A stretch of DNA of 12,812 bases from an uncultured Clostridium sp. (GCA_945946715.1 CAMEWU010000047.1:1-12812); one strand, 5' to 3'. Numbered from the stretch's first letter, positions 6,202 to 12,812 are shown. The notes: generated by a model from the sequence alone, not told the origin. A program made the numbers and translations.

Positions 6202-6804
6202 ATGAACATGGATGAAGTAACAATGACTCAGACAGAAGAAAAAGATGAAAAACAAGAAAATATGATGATAGTTGGTGGATTTCAATTTGAAAATCGCCGG
6301 GATGCACAGACTGCTTTGCGTGAACAGAAAAATATTGAACTTTTAAAAAGTAAAATTGATTTTAATCAAACCCAGGATATGATTTCTTTATATCAGCGTC
6401 TGGTAGAGAAGAAAGTGTTCAAGACGCCCATTGGATATCAGTTTCTCGGTGAATTTCGGGATTATCTGGCTGAGGAACAACATGTAGATACTCAGAATCT
6501 CCCATACATATATGTAGAACCAGGTAAAGGTATGTCCAGAACTCAGCAGGAGCAGATGGAATTCTTACAGAGCGAAAACAGAACCCTGGAAGCAGGAAGA
6601 AAAAAACATTTGATAACCATTGGAGTGTTGATTTTTATGATTGTGGCAATGTTTATCATTACAATATTGAATCCAAATGTGGGCTATATCAATACTGAAA
6701 ATAAGATATTAAATCGTTATGCCGGATGGGAAGAGGAATTAAAAGAGAGAGAAGCCAATATCCGCCAACGGGAAGAAGAGTTGGGAATAACAAATAACGA
6801 ATAA
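6202..6804 (+). CDS. Single-pass membrane protein with C-terminal coiled coil (unknown function)
   Basis: A 200-residue protein not recognised as a named family. After an acidic, disordered start (1-20), residues about 25-105 look like a compact helical domain (GGFQFENRRDAQ, then a conserved-looking region around YQRLVEKKVFKTPIGYQFLG). Residues 137-156 form one membrane helix, and residues about 172-195 a charged heptad-like coiled coil. No signal peptide is seen, so the large N-terminal part is probably cytoplasmic. Two starts are plausible: ATG 6202 with AAGGAGG (6188-6194) 7 nt upstream, and ATG 6208 with AGGAGG (6196-6201) 6 nt upstream; an upstream in-frame start at 6157 has no ribosome site. 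It lies just before a two-component system without an intervening terminator, but a promoter-like sequence separates them, so a shared role is not shown. Confidence 0.8.
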   Translation: MNMDEVTMTQTEEKDEKQENMMIVGGFQFENRRDAQTALREQKNIELLKSKIDFNQTQDMISLYQRLVEKKVFKTPIGYQFLGEFRDYLAEEQHVDTQNLPYIYVEPGKGMSRTQQEQMEFLQSENRTLEAGRKKHLITIGVLIFMIVAMFIITILNPNVGYINTENKILNRYAGWEEELKEREANIRQREEELGITNNE

Positions 6805-6816
6805 TATTTCACAATT

Positions 6817-6844
6817 TTTACATATTCCTATGTTAGTTTATTAA
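6817..6844 (+). promoter_or_regulatory. Candidate promoter for the two-component system
   Basis: TTTACA (6817-6822) and TATTAA (6839-6844) are spaced by 16 bp in the AT-rich gap before the response regulator. The match is moderate, and read-through from the upstream gene is also possible because no terminator separates them. Confidence 0.45.
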
Positions 6845-6872
6845 ATAGAATAACCATTGGGGGTATAAGACT

Positions 6873-7553
6873 ATGGATAAAATCAAAATACTTGTGGTAG
6901 ATGATGAAAGTAGAATGCGAAAGCTGGTTCGGGACTTTTTGACACATAAGGATTTTCAGGTTGTTGAAGCGGCAGATGGAGAAGAAGCTCTGGATGTATT
7001 TTTTAACAACAAAGATATTTCTTTGATTATTCTGGATGTTATGATGCCTAAAATGGATGGCTGGCAGGTATGTAAGGAAATCAGGCAATATTCTAAAGTG
7101 CCAATTATTATGCTGACAGCGAAAGCAGATGAGCGGGATGAATTGTTGGGATATGAACTGGGAATCGATGAGTATATTACGAAGCCCTTTAGTCCAAAGA
7201 TATTGGTAGCAAGAGTAGAAGCGGTTTTGAGACGAACAAATCATTTACAGGATGGAGATGTACTCAAGGCCGGCGGAATTGAGATGGACATTAATGCCCA
7301 CATGGTTCGAATTGATGGAGAACCTATTGAACTCAGCTTTAAAGAGTTTGAACTGCTCCATTACTTTGTTGTAAATCAGGGCGTAGCTCTTTCCAGAGAA
7401 AAGATACTGAATAATGTATGGAATTACGATTATTTTGGAGATGCCAGAACCATTGATACTCATGTCAAGAAATTGAGAAGTAAAATGAAGGATAAGGGTG
7501 AATACATCAAAACCATATGGGGGATGGGATATAAGTTTGAGGTGACTGAATGA
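6873..7553 (+). CDS. OmpR/PhoB-family response regulator
   Basis: A 226-residue DNA-binding regulator. The receiver domain (about 3-120) shows the acidic pair D10/D11, phospho-acceptor D55 in LIILDVMMPKMDG, T82 in MLTAKAD and K104 in ITKPFSP, all conserved, so it should be phosphorylated normally. The C-terminal winged-helix domain (about 130-225) has the OmpR-type pattern ELSFKEFELLHYF, a recognition-helix region around DARTIDTHVKKLRSKM, and the final WGMGYKFE wing. GGGGG (6859-6863) precedes the ATG by 9 nt. The stop overlaps the start of the partner kinase by 4 nt (ATGA), a standard translationally coupled pair. Its target genes cannot be read from the sequence; the nearby membrane protein and the DUF4352-like lipoprotein downstream are candidates only by position. 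Confidence 0.95.
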   Translation: MDKIKILVVDDESRMRKLVRDFLTHKDFQVVEAADGEEALDVFFNNKDISLIILDVMMPKMDGWQVCKEIRQYSKVPIIMLTAKADERDELLGYELGIDEYITKPFSPKILVARVEAVLRRTNHLQDGDVLKAGGIEMDINAHMVRIDGEPIELSFKEFELLHYFVVNQGVALSREKILNNVWNYDYFGDARTIDTHVKKLRSKMKDKGEYIKTIWGMGYKFEVTE

Positions 7554-9013
7554 GAAATTCGATTCAATTCAGATTGACAATTGTTTCCATATTTTTTATT
7601 GGAATTATTATAGCAGCCAGTTGGTTGCTATATCATAGAGGTTCTTTTTTTTGGTTTGAAGCAAAAGCGGAAGATAACTTAGAACATCTTTATTATCAGG
7701 TGGATACGTTGTTCTCCAATAGTAATTGGTCAGATGAAGAAATTAAAGAAGGATTTGGAGGCCTGAGTAACCCGGATAATGCTATTATTGTTGTCAGGGA
7801 TGGTTCCAGTATGATTTATACAACGACGAATGAGCAGGGGATGATGTTTGACAGCTTGAAATCCATGACCAGGCTAATGCAGAATCCTGAATTTTTGGAT
7901 AAAAATAAGCCGTATGTCATTGAAGAACATCAGGATGACCGGATGAAGAGTGGTTATTTTGATTTGACCGGTTATTTGAGCAATGGTTATATGATTGTCA
8001 TTCGTACGTCTATGGATGCCATTAACAGCAGTGCCAAGTTTTCTAACCGTATTTTTTTGTATTTTAGTATTTCAATCCTGTTGCTTGCAGCAATTGTAAT
8101 TTCCTGTATCAGCCGATATTTTACAAAACCGATTCATGACATGGCAGTTGTGGCAAAACGTATGTCTAATTTGGATTTTGATGCCAGAATTGAAGTGACA
8201 TCCAAGGATGAAGTAGGGGAATTGGGAGAAAGCATGAACCGATTGTCTGCGAAGCTGGAAACTACGATTTCTGAATTGAAGACAGCAAATAATGAGTTGC
8301 ATCATGACATTGAGCATAAGACGCAGATTGATGAAATGAGAAAAGAATTTTTGTCTCATGTGTCTCATGAATTAAAGACTCCTATAGCGTTAATTCAGGG
8401 CTATGCGGAAGGACTGAAGGAAAGTATCAATGATGACCCGGAAAGTCAGGAGTTTTATTGTGATGTTATTATTGATGAAGCCAATAAAATGAATAATATG
8501 GTAAAGAAACTCTTATCATTAAATGAATTAGAATTTGGACAAAGTCAGGTACAAGTCAGTCGTTTTGATATTGTGGAGTTAATTCGGAATATTTGTCATG
8601 CATCTGATATTTTAATGGAAAACACAGATGCTACTCTGGAAATTCAGATGGAAGAACCTGTGTATGTATGGGCAGATGAGTTTCTGATTGAAGAAGTTGT
8701 GACAAATTATGTGACAAATGCAATTCATTATGTTCAGCCGGGAGGAATCATTCAGATTCGAATGATTTCTTTTGAAAAGGAAATACAAGTAGTGGTATTT
8801 AATTCAGGAGAAGGTATACCGAAGAATGAGTTAGATAAGTTGTGGATTAAGTTCTATAAAGTGGATAAAGCAAGAACCAGAGAATATGGAGGCAGTGGTA
8901 TTGGACTTTCTATTGTTGCAGCTGCCATGGAAGCACATGGAAAAGCATATGGCGTTCGAAATGTTCCTGGTGGAGTGGAATTTTATTTTAATCTGGATAC
9001 GGATATTTCTTGA
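7550..9013 (+). CDS. Sensor histidine kinase of the two-component system
   Basis: A 487-residue membrane kinase, partner of the regulator just upstream (4-nt overlap). Two membrane helices (about 7-27 and 166-187) enclose an extracytoplasmic sensor region of about 135 residues that I cannot assign to a family. Then come a HAMP domain (about 188-243, with KDEVGELGESMN), a HisKA domain with phosphorylated H273 in SHELKTPIALIQGY, and the ATP-binding domain: N box NYVTNAIHY (386-394), G1 NSGEGIP (418-424), and G2 GGSGIGLSIV (447-456). All catalytic motifs are intact. The HisKA signature is of the VanS/BaeS-like kind common in Firmicutes, but the ligand is unknown. A run of eight T residues (7645-7652) lies just after the first membrane helix. 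Confidence 0.95.
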   Translation: MRNSIQFRLTIVSIFFIGIIIAASWLLYHRGSFFWFEAKAEDNLEHLYYQVDTLFSNSNWSDEEIKEGFGGLSNPDNAIIVVRDGSSMIYTTTNEQGMMFDSLKSMTRLMQNPEFLDKNKPYVIEEHQDDRMKSGYFDLTGYLSNGYMIVIRTSMDAINSSAKFSNRIFLYFSISILLLAAIVISCISRYFTKPIHDMAVVAKRMSNLDFDARIEVTSKDEVGELGESMNRLSAKLETTISELKTANNELHHDIEHKTQIDEMRKEFLSHVSHELKTPIALIQGYAEGLKESINDDPESQEFYCDVIIDEANKMNNMVKKLLSLNELEFGQSQVQVSRFDIVELIRNICHASDILMENTDATLEIQMEEPVYVWADEFLIEEVVTNYVTNAIHYVQPGGIIQIRMISFEKEIQVVVFNSGEGIPKNELDKLWIKFYKVDKARTREYGGSGIGLSIVAAAMEAHGKAYGVRNVPGGVEFYFNLDTDIS

Positions 9014-9038
9014 TGATATGACGGAAACGTGCTAAAAT
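9010..9038 (+). promoter_or_regulatory. Promoter for the lipoprotein-cheV pair
   Basis: TTGATG (9010-9015), overlapping the kinase stop codon, and TAAAAT (9033-9038) are spaced by 17 bp; a TG one base before the -10 (9030-9031) makes it an extended -10. Transcription would start near 9045, about 20 nt before the GTG start. Confidence 0.6.
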
Positions 9039-9065
9039 TATACTATCATTATTTGGAGGTGCCCT

Positions 9066-9833
9066 GTGAAAAAGCGATGGTACCTGTTTGCTGTTCTGAC
9101 ACTGGCTTTTGCTTTATGTGGCTGTGGAACAGAGTTAACAGAGGAAGAAAATCAAGTAATTGCAGAATATGCTGCTGATTTATTGTTAAAATATGATGCG
9201 GATTATCAGGAACGATTACTGGAAGATGATCCGGAACCGGCAACTGTAATAGAAGAAACTGAAACAGAAGAAGTTACAACTGAAAATAGCAGTGAAGAGA
9301 ATGATACGGAGACAGAAGAGAATACAGAATCTGTCTCGACAGAGGAAGCTGTTGAAAATACAACGGAAAGCGGGGAAATGCAAAACCCCCCCTCTGATAG
9401 CGGCAGTATCCCAGATATTGCCGAGATTGTTGGAATCGATGGTATGTCCATCTTATATAATCGTTGTATGTTTTTAGACCGGTATCCTTCACTGGATCAG
9501 GATGGTGCTTTTATTTATCTGGAAGCCGAAGAAGGATATAAGTTGGTTGTTGTTAAGTTTGATGTTGCCAATCTTACTTCTCAAGATATTCAAGTTGATT
9601 TATTGAATACAGACATTGAGTATAAGCTGGTAATGAACCAGTCAAAAGCAGCAAAGCCAATGCTTACCATTCTAATGGATGATCTTGGAACATTTCAGGC
9701 AACGGTACCGGCTAATAGTGAGCAGTCGGCAGTTTTAGTTTTTCAGATGTCAGAAGGTTTGATTGATAAGATAGAATCTTTGGACATTCAAATAGGCTAT
9801 CAAGAAGAAATTCGTGTGTTACATATGCAATAG
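9066..9833 (+). CDS. Lipoprotein with acidic linker and DUF4352-like domain
   Basis: A 255-residue predicted lipoprotein. The signal peptide MKKRWYLFAV continues hydrophobic to LCGC, with C20 the likely lipidated residue (C18 is also present). Residues about 22-54 are a short helical region, residues 55-112 a Glu/Thr/Ser-rich linker without hydrophobic core, and residues about 120-250 a beta-rich domain with the pattern EEGYKLVVVKFDVANLTSQD and a later ATVPANSEQSAVLVFQM, which resembles the DUF4352/telokin-like extracellular fold. The start is GTG at 9066, with GGAGGT (9055-9060) 5 nt upstream. Its own promoter lies at the end of the kinase gene. Only 13 nt separate it from cheV, whose ribosome site overlaps this stop codon. 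A run of seven C residues (9386-9392) sits in the linker. The family call is tentative and no function is claimed. Confidence 0.85.
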   Translation: MKKRWYLFAVLTLAFALCGCGTELTEEENQVIAEYAADLLLKYDADYQERLLEDDPEPATVIEETETEEVTTENSSEENDTETEENTESVSTEEAVENTTESGEMQNPPSDSGSIPDIAEIVGIDGMSILYNRCMFLDRYPSLDQDGAFIYLEAEEGYKLVVVKFDVANLTSQDIQVDLLNTDIEYKLVMNQSKAAKPMLTILMDDLGTFQATVPANSEQSAVLVFQMSEGLIDKIESLDIQIGYQEEIRVLHMQ

Positions 9834-9846
9834 GGGAGGCGTTATT

Positions 9847-10755
9847 TTGGAAACAAATATTTTATTAGAAAGTGGAACAAATGAATTAGAGGTGCTGGAG
9901 TTCTCCGTAGGTGGAAACTTTTATGGTATCAACGTTGCAAAGGTAAAAGAGATTTTAACTATGCAACCTATTACACCAATTCCGAATTCTCATCCGTGTG
10001 TGGAAGGTATGTTTATGCCTCGGGGTGATATTATTACCGTTATGAATTTGTTTGAGATTTTGGGCTTTGAACATGAATCATCTATCAGTGATATGTTGAT
10101 TATTACGAATTTTAATAACCTGCATATTGGTTTTCATGTGGAGCAGGTTATGGGAATTCATAGGGTTTCCTGGAAAGATATTGTTAAGCCGGATGTCACC
10201 ATTAATACAAATGGAACCGGTATGGCAACAGGTATTATTAAACATGGAGAAAAGCTGATTTTAATTCTGGATTTTGAACGGATTGTAGAAGATATTTGTC
10301 CGGAAACCAGCCTGCGGGTTTCTGAAATTGATGCATTGGGTGACCGGCAAAGAAGTGAAGTTCCGATTATAATTGCGGAAGATTCTCCGATGCTTTCAGC
10401 TATGATTCGTGATTCTCTTGGCAAAGCAGGTTATACGAATTTGAAGCTTTGCAATAATGGTAAAGAAGCTTGGGATATGATATGTACATTAAAGAAAAAT
10501 AATGGTATTCAATATGGTATGAAATTATTAATTACTGATATCGAAATGCCGGAAATGGATGGACATAGATTACTGCGTCTGGTACGGGAAGATGAAGCGT
10601 TAAAAGATGTACCGGTTGTCATTTTCTCTTCGTTAATTAATGAAGATATGAAGCGAAAAGGAGAGCAATTGGGAGCAAATGCACAGGTATCCAAGCCGGA
10701 GATTGGTGATTTGGTTCATATTATTGATGAACTGGTTGGTTACAATAATGATTAA
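9847..10755 (+). CDS. cheV: CheV-type chemotaxis coupling protein (CheW domain plus receiver)
   Basis: A 302-residue cytoplasmic protein; CheV links chemoreceptors to the CheA kinase and adjusts signalling when phosphorylated. The CheW-like domain (about 14-150) contains LEFSVGGNFYGINVAKVKEI and GMFMPRGDIITVMNL; the receiver domain (about 172-298) has the acidic pair E178/D179, phospho-acceptor D231 in LLITDIEMPEMDG, S261 in VIFSS, and K283 in VSKPE. The length is normal for CheV. The start is TTG at 9847, with GGGGAGG (9833-9839) 7 nt upstream and the expected family N-terminus; an in-frame GTG at 9814 would overlap the upstream gene and has no ribosome site. The Shine-Dalgarno overlaps the upstream lipoprotein stop, so the two are co-translated. 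No other chemotaxis gene is in the window. Confidence 0.93.
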   Translation: METNILLESGTNELEVLEFSVGGNFYGINVAKVKEILTMQPITPIPNSHPCVEGMFMPRGDIITVMNLFEILGFEHESSISDMLIITNFNNLHIGFHVEQVMGIHRVSWKDIVKPDVTINTNGTGMATGIIKHGEKLILILDFERIVEDICPETSLRVSEIDALGDRQRSEVPIIIAEDSPMLSAMIRDSLGKAGYTNLKLCNNGKEAWDMICTLKKNNGIQYGMKLLITDIEMPEMDGHRLLRLVREDEALKDVPVVIFSSLINEDMKRKGEQLGANAQVSKPEIGDLVHIIDELVGYNND

Positions 10756-10798
10756 TTTCGGGATGCTTGTTAATTGCATAGATATTTGGTTTTAAAAT

Positions 10799-10831
10799 AA
10801 AAATACATCTGCATAAAGCAGATGTATTTTT
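10799..10831. terminator. Bidirectional intrinsic terminator between cheV and the minus-strand gene
   Basis: A perfect 14-bp stem, 10799-10812 (AAAAATACATCTGC) with 10818-10831, around a 5-nt ATAAA loop. A and T runs flank both sides, so it can stop cheV transcripts on the plus strand and the small convergent gene on the minus strand. Confidence 0.92.
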
Positions 10832-10843
10832 ATGTACAATGAA

Positions 10844-11044
10844 TTAGTCTAATGGGAATCCACCGGTTACTTCATCATTAAATACATAATAAGCCGTATT
10901 CTCCTCTGGTTTGATATACAATTTTAAGGACTTTAACTCTGATGCTTTATTACCATTTTCAACCCAGATTTTTTTTGCTTTTGCTACAATTTCTTTTTCG
11001 TCAACCTGTTTTCCCTGAAATTCCACATACATAGATGATTTCAT
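10844..11044 (-). CDS. Small DUF6465-like protein
   Basis: A 66-residue predicted cytoplasmic protein, read on the minus strand. The pattern MYVEFQGKQVDEKEIVAKAK, KIWVENGNKASELKSLKLYIKPEENTAYYVFNDEVTG resembles DUF6465, a small uncharacterised family I associate with Lachnospiraceae; the assignment is from memory. The N-terminal half looks helical, and the C-terminal half like a small beta-sheet ending in a conserved AYYV-N-x-x-VTG motif. The ATG at 11044 is chosen because AGGAGGG (minus strand, opposite 11051-11057) lies 6 nt upstream; a longer reading from 11128 would run through the promoter and ribosome site. The gene is monocistronic, has its own promoter, converges on cheV at a shared terminator, and diverges from the large membrane protein gene. 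Function unknown. Confidence 0.85.
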   Translation of the reverse strand: MKSSMYVEFQGKQVDEKEIVAKAKKIWVENGNKASELKSLKLYIKPEENTAYYVFNDEVTGGFPLD

Positions 11045-11086
11045 ACTTTTCCCTCCTTTATACGTACATTTCATGAACATATTTAT

Positions 11087-11113
11087 ATTATAATATTTCT
11101 CTATGAAATGCAA
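11087..11113 (-). promoter_or_regulatory. Promoter for the minus-strand DUF6465-like gene
   Basis: On the minus strand TTGCAT (opposite 11108-11113) precedes TATAAT (opposite 11087-11092) at 15 bp; GTTGCA one base earlier gives 16 bp, and TAATAT two bases further gives 17 bp. The -10 consensus is perfect, although the spacing choice is open. Confidence 0.55.
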
Positions 11114-11114
11114 C

Positions 11115-11143
11115 TTGTTTTTTAGCAAGGCTTATTGTATAGT
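11115..11143 (+). promoter_or_regulatory. Promoter for the large membrane protein gene
   Basis: TTGTTT (11115-11120) and TATAGT (11138-11143) are spaced by 17 bp. It lies back to back with the minus-strand promoter, the two -35 boxes being separated by a single base (11114). Transcription would start near 11150. Confidence 0.55.
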
Positions 11144-11176
11144 TAACAAGAGAGTGTTCATAAAGAGGGTGAATAA

Positions 11177-12718
11177 ATGGACGAGAATTATCTAGATCAA
11201 TTATTAAAAGAAGTGGAAAAACAGAATATAGTTACACCGGAACCGGAAGAGGATACTGCTTTGGAAATGCAGGATTCCATAAGTCAGAAGGACTTTGAGA
11301 TGGAACAAACACTGTCAGAAGATGCGGAACATATTCAGGATGTTGCTTGGTCAGATTCTGAGATTTCCACGGATGAGATTTCAGAATTGGATCAGTTAGA
11401 TGAACTGGCTGATCTTGATATGGAGTCTTTAGACTTTGAGGATATTGATTTTGATGATATTGATATAACGAAGATGGATGTTAATCCTGCTTCACTTCAA
11501 CAGGAATTTGAGCATCTGGAAGATATGAATATTGATGAAACCTATCTGGATGAATCAGATGATCAGGCTTTTGAACAGGAGATTCAGCAGATGAAAACTG
11601 ATGATGAGGATGTTCAGAAAGATTTGGATGTTGATTCTTTATTGGAAGAAGTTTTTTCAACACCAAGTGATGATATGTCAGATGACAGTGCAATGGATGC
11701 ACAGTCCATGAATGACATGTTGAATTCAATGGCGGATGCTTCAGCTTCCGGTGATGACGATAATTCGGCTTCTGGTGGCGATGATAATTCATCCGATATG
11801 GATGATTTATTTGCTATGCTTGGAATTGAAGGAGGAAGTGTGATTTCCCAGCCAATACCGGAATCAGAGGAAATTCCGGATTTTGAAATTCCACCGGAGT
11901 TAGCAGATGTACCGGATATTAATGATGAGAAGAAAAAGAAGAAGGGCTTTATGGATCTGCTGTTTGGTGATGATGAAGATGATATGCTGTCACCGGAGCA
12001 GGAAGCAGAATTGGCAAAGCAAAAGGAAGAAAAGCTACAGGCAAAGCTGGCTAAGAAAGAACAGCAAAAAGAAAAGAAAGCTGCTGCTGACGCAAAGAAA
12101 GCTGCTTCTAAGAAAGAAAAATCAGCACAGGTTGCAGCAAAAAAAGCTGCAAGAAAAGCTGCTGATGAAAAGGCATTGGCAGAGGATGGTCCGGAAAAGA
12201 AGTTAAATAAACCATTATCTGTTATCATTATTTTATTCTTCCTAATCGTAGGCGCGGTTATTATCATAGGTACAAATATATTTGATTATACTTTGGTGAT
12301 TACAAAAGCAACTAACTATTTTGAACGCCAAAAGTATGGCATGGCATACCGGGAAATTGTAGGTGTGGAAGTCAAAGAACAAGATCAGGAGCTGGAGGAT
12401 AAGATTTATACTGTTATGTATGTGGAACGACAGTATGAAGCATATGAGAACTATGTTAAGATGAATCGTCCGGATATGGCTTTGGATGCATTACTTCAAG
12501 GACTTGGAAAGTATGACAGTTATTATAATGATGCAGTAGAATTAGGAATTGAAGAGGACTTAAATACGGCAAGAGATAAGATTGTATCGGCTTTAGATGT
12601 TACATTCCATTTGAATCCGGAGGATGCTTATGGATTTTTACAGTTAGATAGTGGTGATTACACCAATCAGATACGACAAATAACAGGGAATATGAGTTTT
12701 TTGCAGGATGAAGAATAA
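11177..12718 (+). CDS. Large acidic single-pass membrane protein with TPR-like C-terminal region (unknown function)
   Basis: A 513-residue protein not matched to a named family. Residues 1-250 are strongly acidic and probably disordered, with alternating patterns such as FEDIDFDDIDI (about 87-97) and Ser/Gly/Asp stretches (about 186-210). Residues 252-345 switch to a lysine/alanine-rich helical segment (K-K-x-A-A type) with a local acidic patch at 265-269. One membrane helix spans 347-366. Residues 370-513 look like a helical-repeat, possibly TPR-like, domain with repeated Tyr-rich helices. With no signal peptide and the basic region before the helix, the N-terminal part should be cytoplasmic and the C-terminal domain outside. 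GAGGGTG (11165-11171) is 5 nt before the ATG. It has its own promoter; hisH begins 21 nt after its stop with no terminator between, so read-through is likely. Location near cheV hints at, but does not show, a signalling link. Confidence 0.85.
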   Translation: MDENYLDQLLKEVEKQNIVTPEPEEDTALEMQDSISQKDFEMEQTLSEDAEHIQDVAWSDSEISTDEISELDQLDELADLDMESLDFEDIDFDDIDITKMDVNPASLQQEFEHLEDMNIDETYLDESDDQAFEQEIQQMKTDDEDVQKDLDVDSLLEEVFSTPSDDMSDDSAMDAQSMNDMLNSMADASASGDDDNSASGGDDNSSDMDDLFAMLGIEGGSVISQPIPESEEIPDFEIPPELADVPDINDEKKKKKGFMDLLFGDDEDDMLSPEQEAELAKQKEEKLQAKLAKKEQQKEKKAAADAKKAASKKEKSAQVAAKKAARKAADEKALAEDGPEKKLNKPLSVIIILFFLIVGAVIIIGTNIFDYTLVITKATNYFERQKYGMAYREIVGVEVKEQDQELEDKIYTVMYVERQYEAYENYVKMNRPDMALDALLQGLGKYDSYYNDAVELGIEEDLNTARDKIVSALDVTFHLNPEDAYGFLQLDSGDYTNQIRQITGNMSFLQDEE

Positions 12719-12739
12719 TACAGTAGAGGAAGTGACAGG

Positions 12740-12812
12740 ATGGTTGCAATTATTGATAATGATGCAGGTAATATCAAAAGCGTTGAAAACGCTATGAACT
12801 ACCTGGGACAGG
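12740..12812 (+). CDS. hisH: Imidazole glycerol phosphate synthase subunit HisH, N-terminal end (partial)
   Basis: The first 24 residues are present before the right edge. MVAIIDNDAGNIKSVENAM matches the start of HisH, the glutamine amidotransferase subunit that supplies ammonia to HisF in histidine biosynthesis; most members read IDYGAGN or a close variant here, so the N in position 7 is a mild deviation. AGGA (12727-12730) lies 9 nt before the ATG, with a weaker site closer in. It follows the membrane protein gene by 21 nt without its own clear promoter. The catalytic Cys-His-Glu triad lies beyond the window, so activity cannot be judged, and another class I amidotransferase (PdxT-like) is a less likely alternative. 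Confidence 0.8.
   Translation, partial: MVAIIDNDAGNIKSVENAMNYLGQ

Noticed and set aside
9206..9451. Minus-strand serine/valine-rich reading frame
   Set aside because: Antisense of the Glu/Thr-rich linker of the lipoprotein; repeats in the linker keep it open.
9814..9846. GTG at 9814 as the cheV start
   Set aside because: It lies inside the upstream gene with no ribosome site, and adds a cysteine-rich leader foreign to CheV; TTG 9847 has a strong site.
11614..12267. Long minus-strand reading frame (217 codons), Ser/Ala/Phe-rich
   Set aside because: A mirror of the low-complexity acidic and lysine-rich coding region on the plus strand; no ribosome site, no plausible domain.

Overview
The window comes from an AT-rich, low-GC Gram-positive bacterium, most likely an anaerobic Lachnospiraceae/Clostridia member. 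The grounds are the strong AGGAGG-type ribosome binding sites with several TTG/GTG starts, the gene order secG-rnr-smpB-ssrA, a tmRNA tag of clostridial type (ADEKFALAA), a DUF6465-like small protein, and a CheV coupling protein, which implies chemotaxis or motility. No mobile element, CRISPR array, tRNA or rRNA is visible.

Layout, left to right. (1) 1-1506: the 3' end of a phosphoglycerate mutase (gpmI-like), then enolase (eno), two consecutive glycolytic steps. A 12-bp hairpin followed by six T residues lies exactly over the eno ribosome binding site. (2) 1536-5403: a secretion, RNA-quality-control and ribosome-rescue block. secG has its own promoter and terminator; then comes a 110-nt stretch of three consecutive hairpins, then rnr (RNase R), smpB overlapping it by 38 nt, a small single-pass membrane protein with a TTG start, and ssrA (tmRNA) with its own promoter and terminator. 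RNase R, SmpB and tmRNA act together to release stalled ribosomes and destroy the defective mRNA. (3) 5457-6143: a helical lipoprotein as a self-contained promoter-gene-terminator unit. (4) 6202-9013: an unrecognised single-pass membrane protein with a C-terminal coiled coil, followed by an OmpR-type response regulator and its sensor kinase (ATGA overlap). (5) 9010-10831: a lipoprotein with an acidic linker and a DUF4352-like domain, directly coupled to a CheV protein and closed by a perfect 14-bp bidirectional terminator. (6) 10844-12812: a small DUF6465-like gene on the minus strand, and, divergent from it across back-to-back promoters, a 513-residue acidic/basic membrane protein. The start of hisH (histidine biosynthesis) runs off the right edge.

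Most of the window is conserved housekeeping plus envelope signalling. The least explained parts are the terminator-like hairpin on the eno start, the triple-hairpin element before rnr, the membrane protein between smpB and ssrA, the lipoprotein-CheV pair, and the large low-complexity membrane protein with recurring short hydrophobic motifs.
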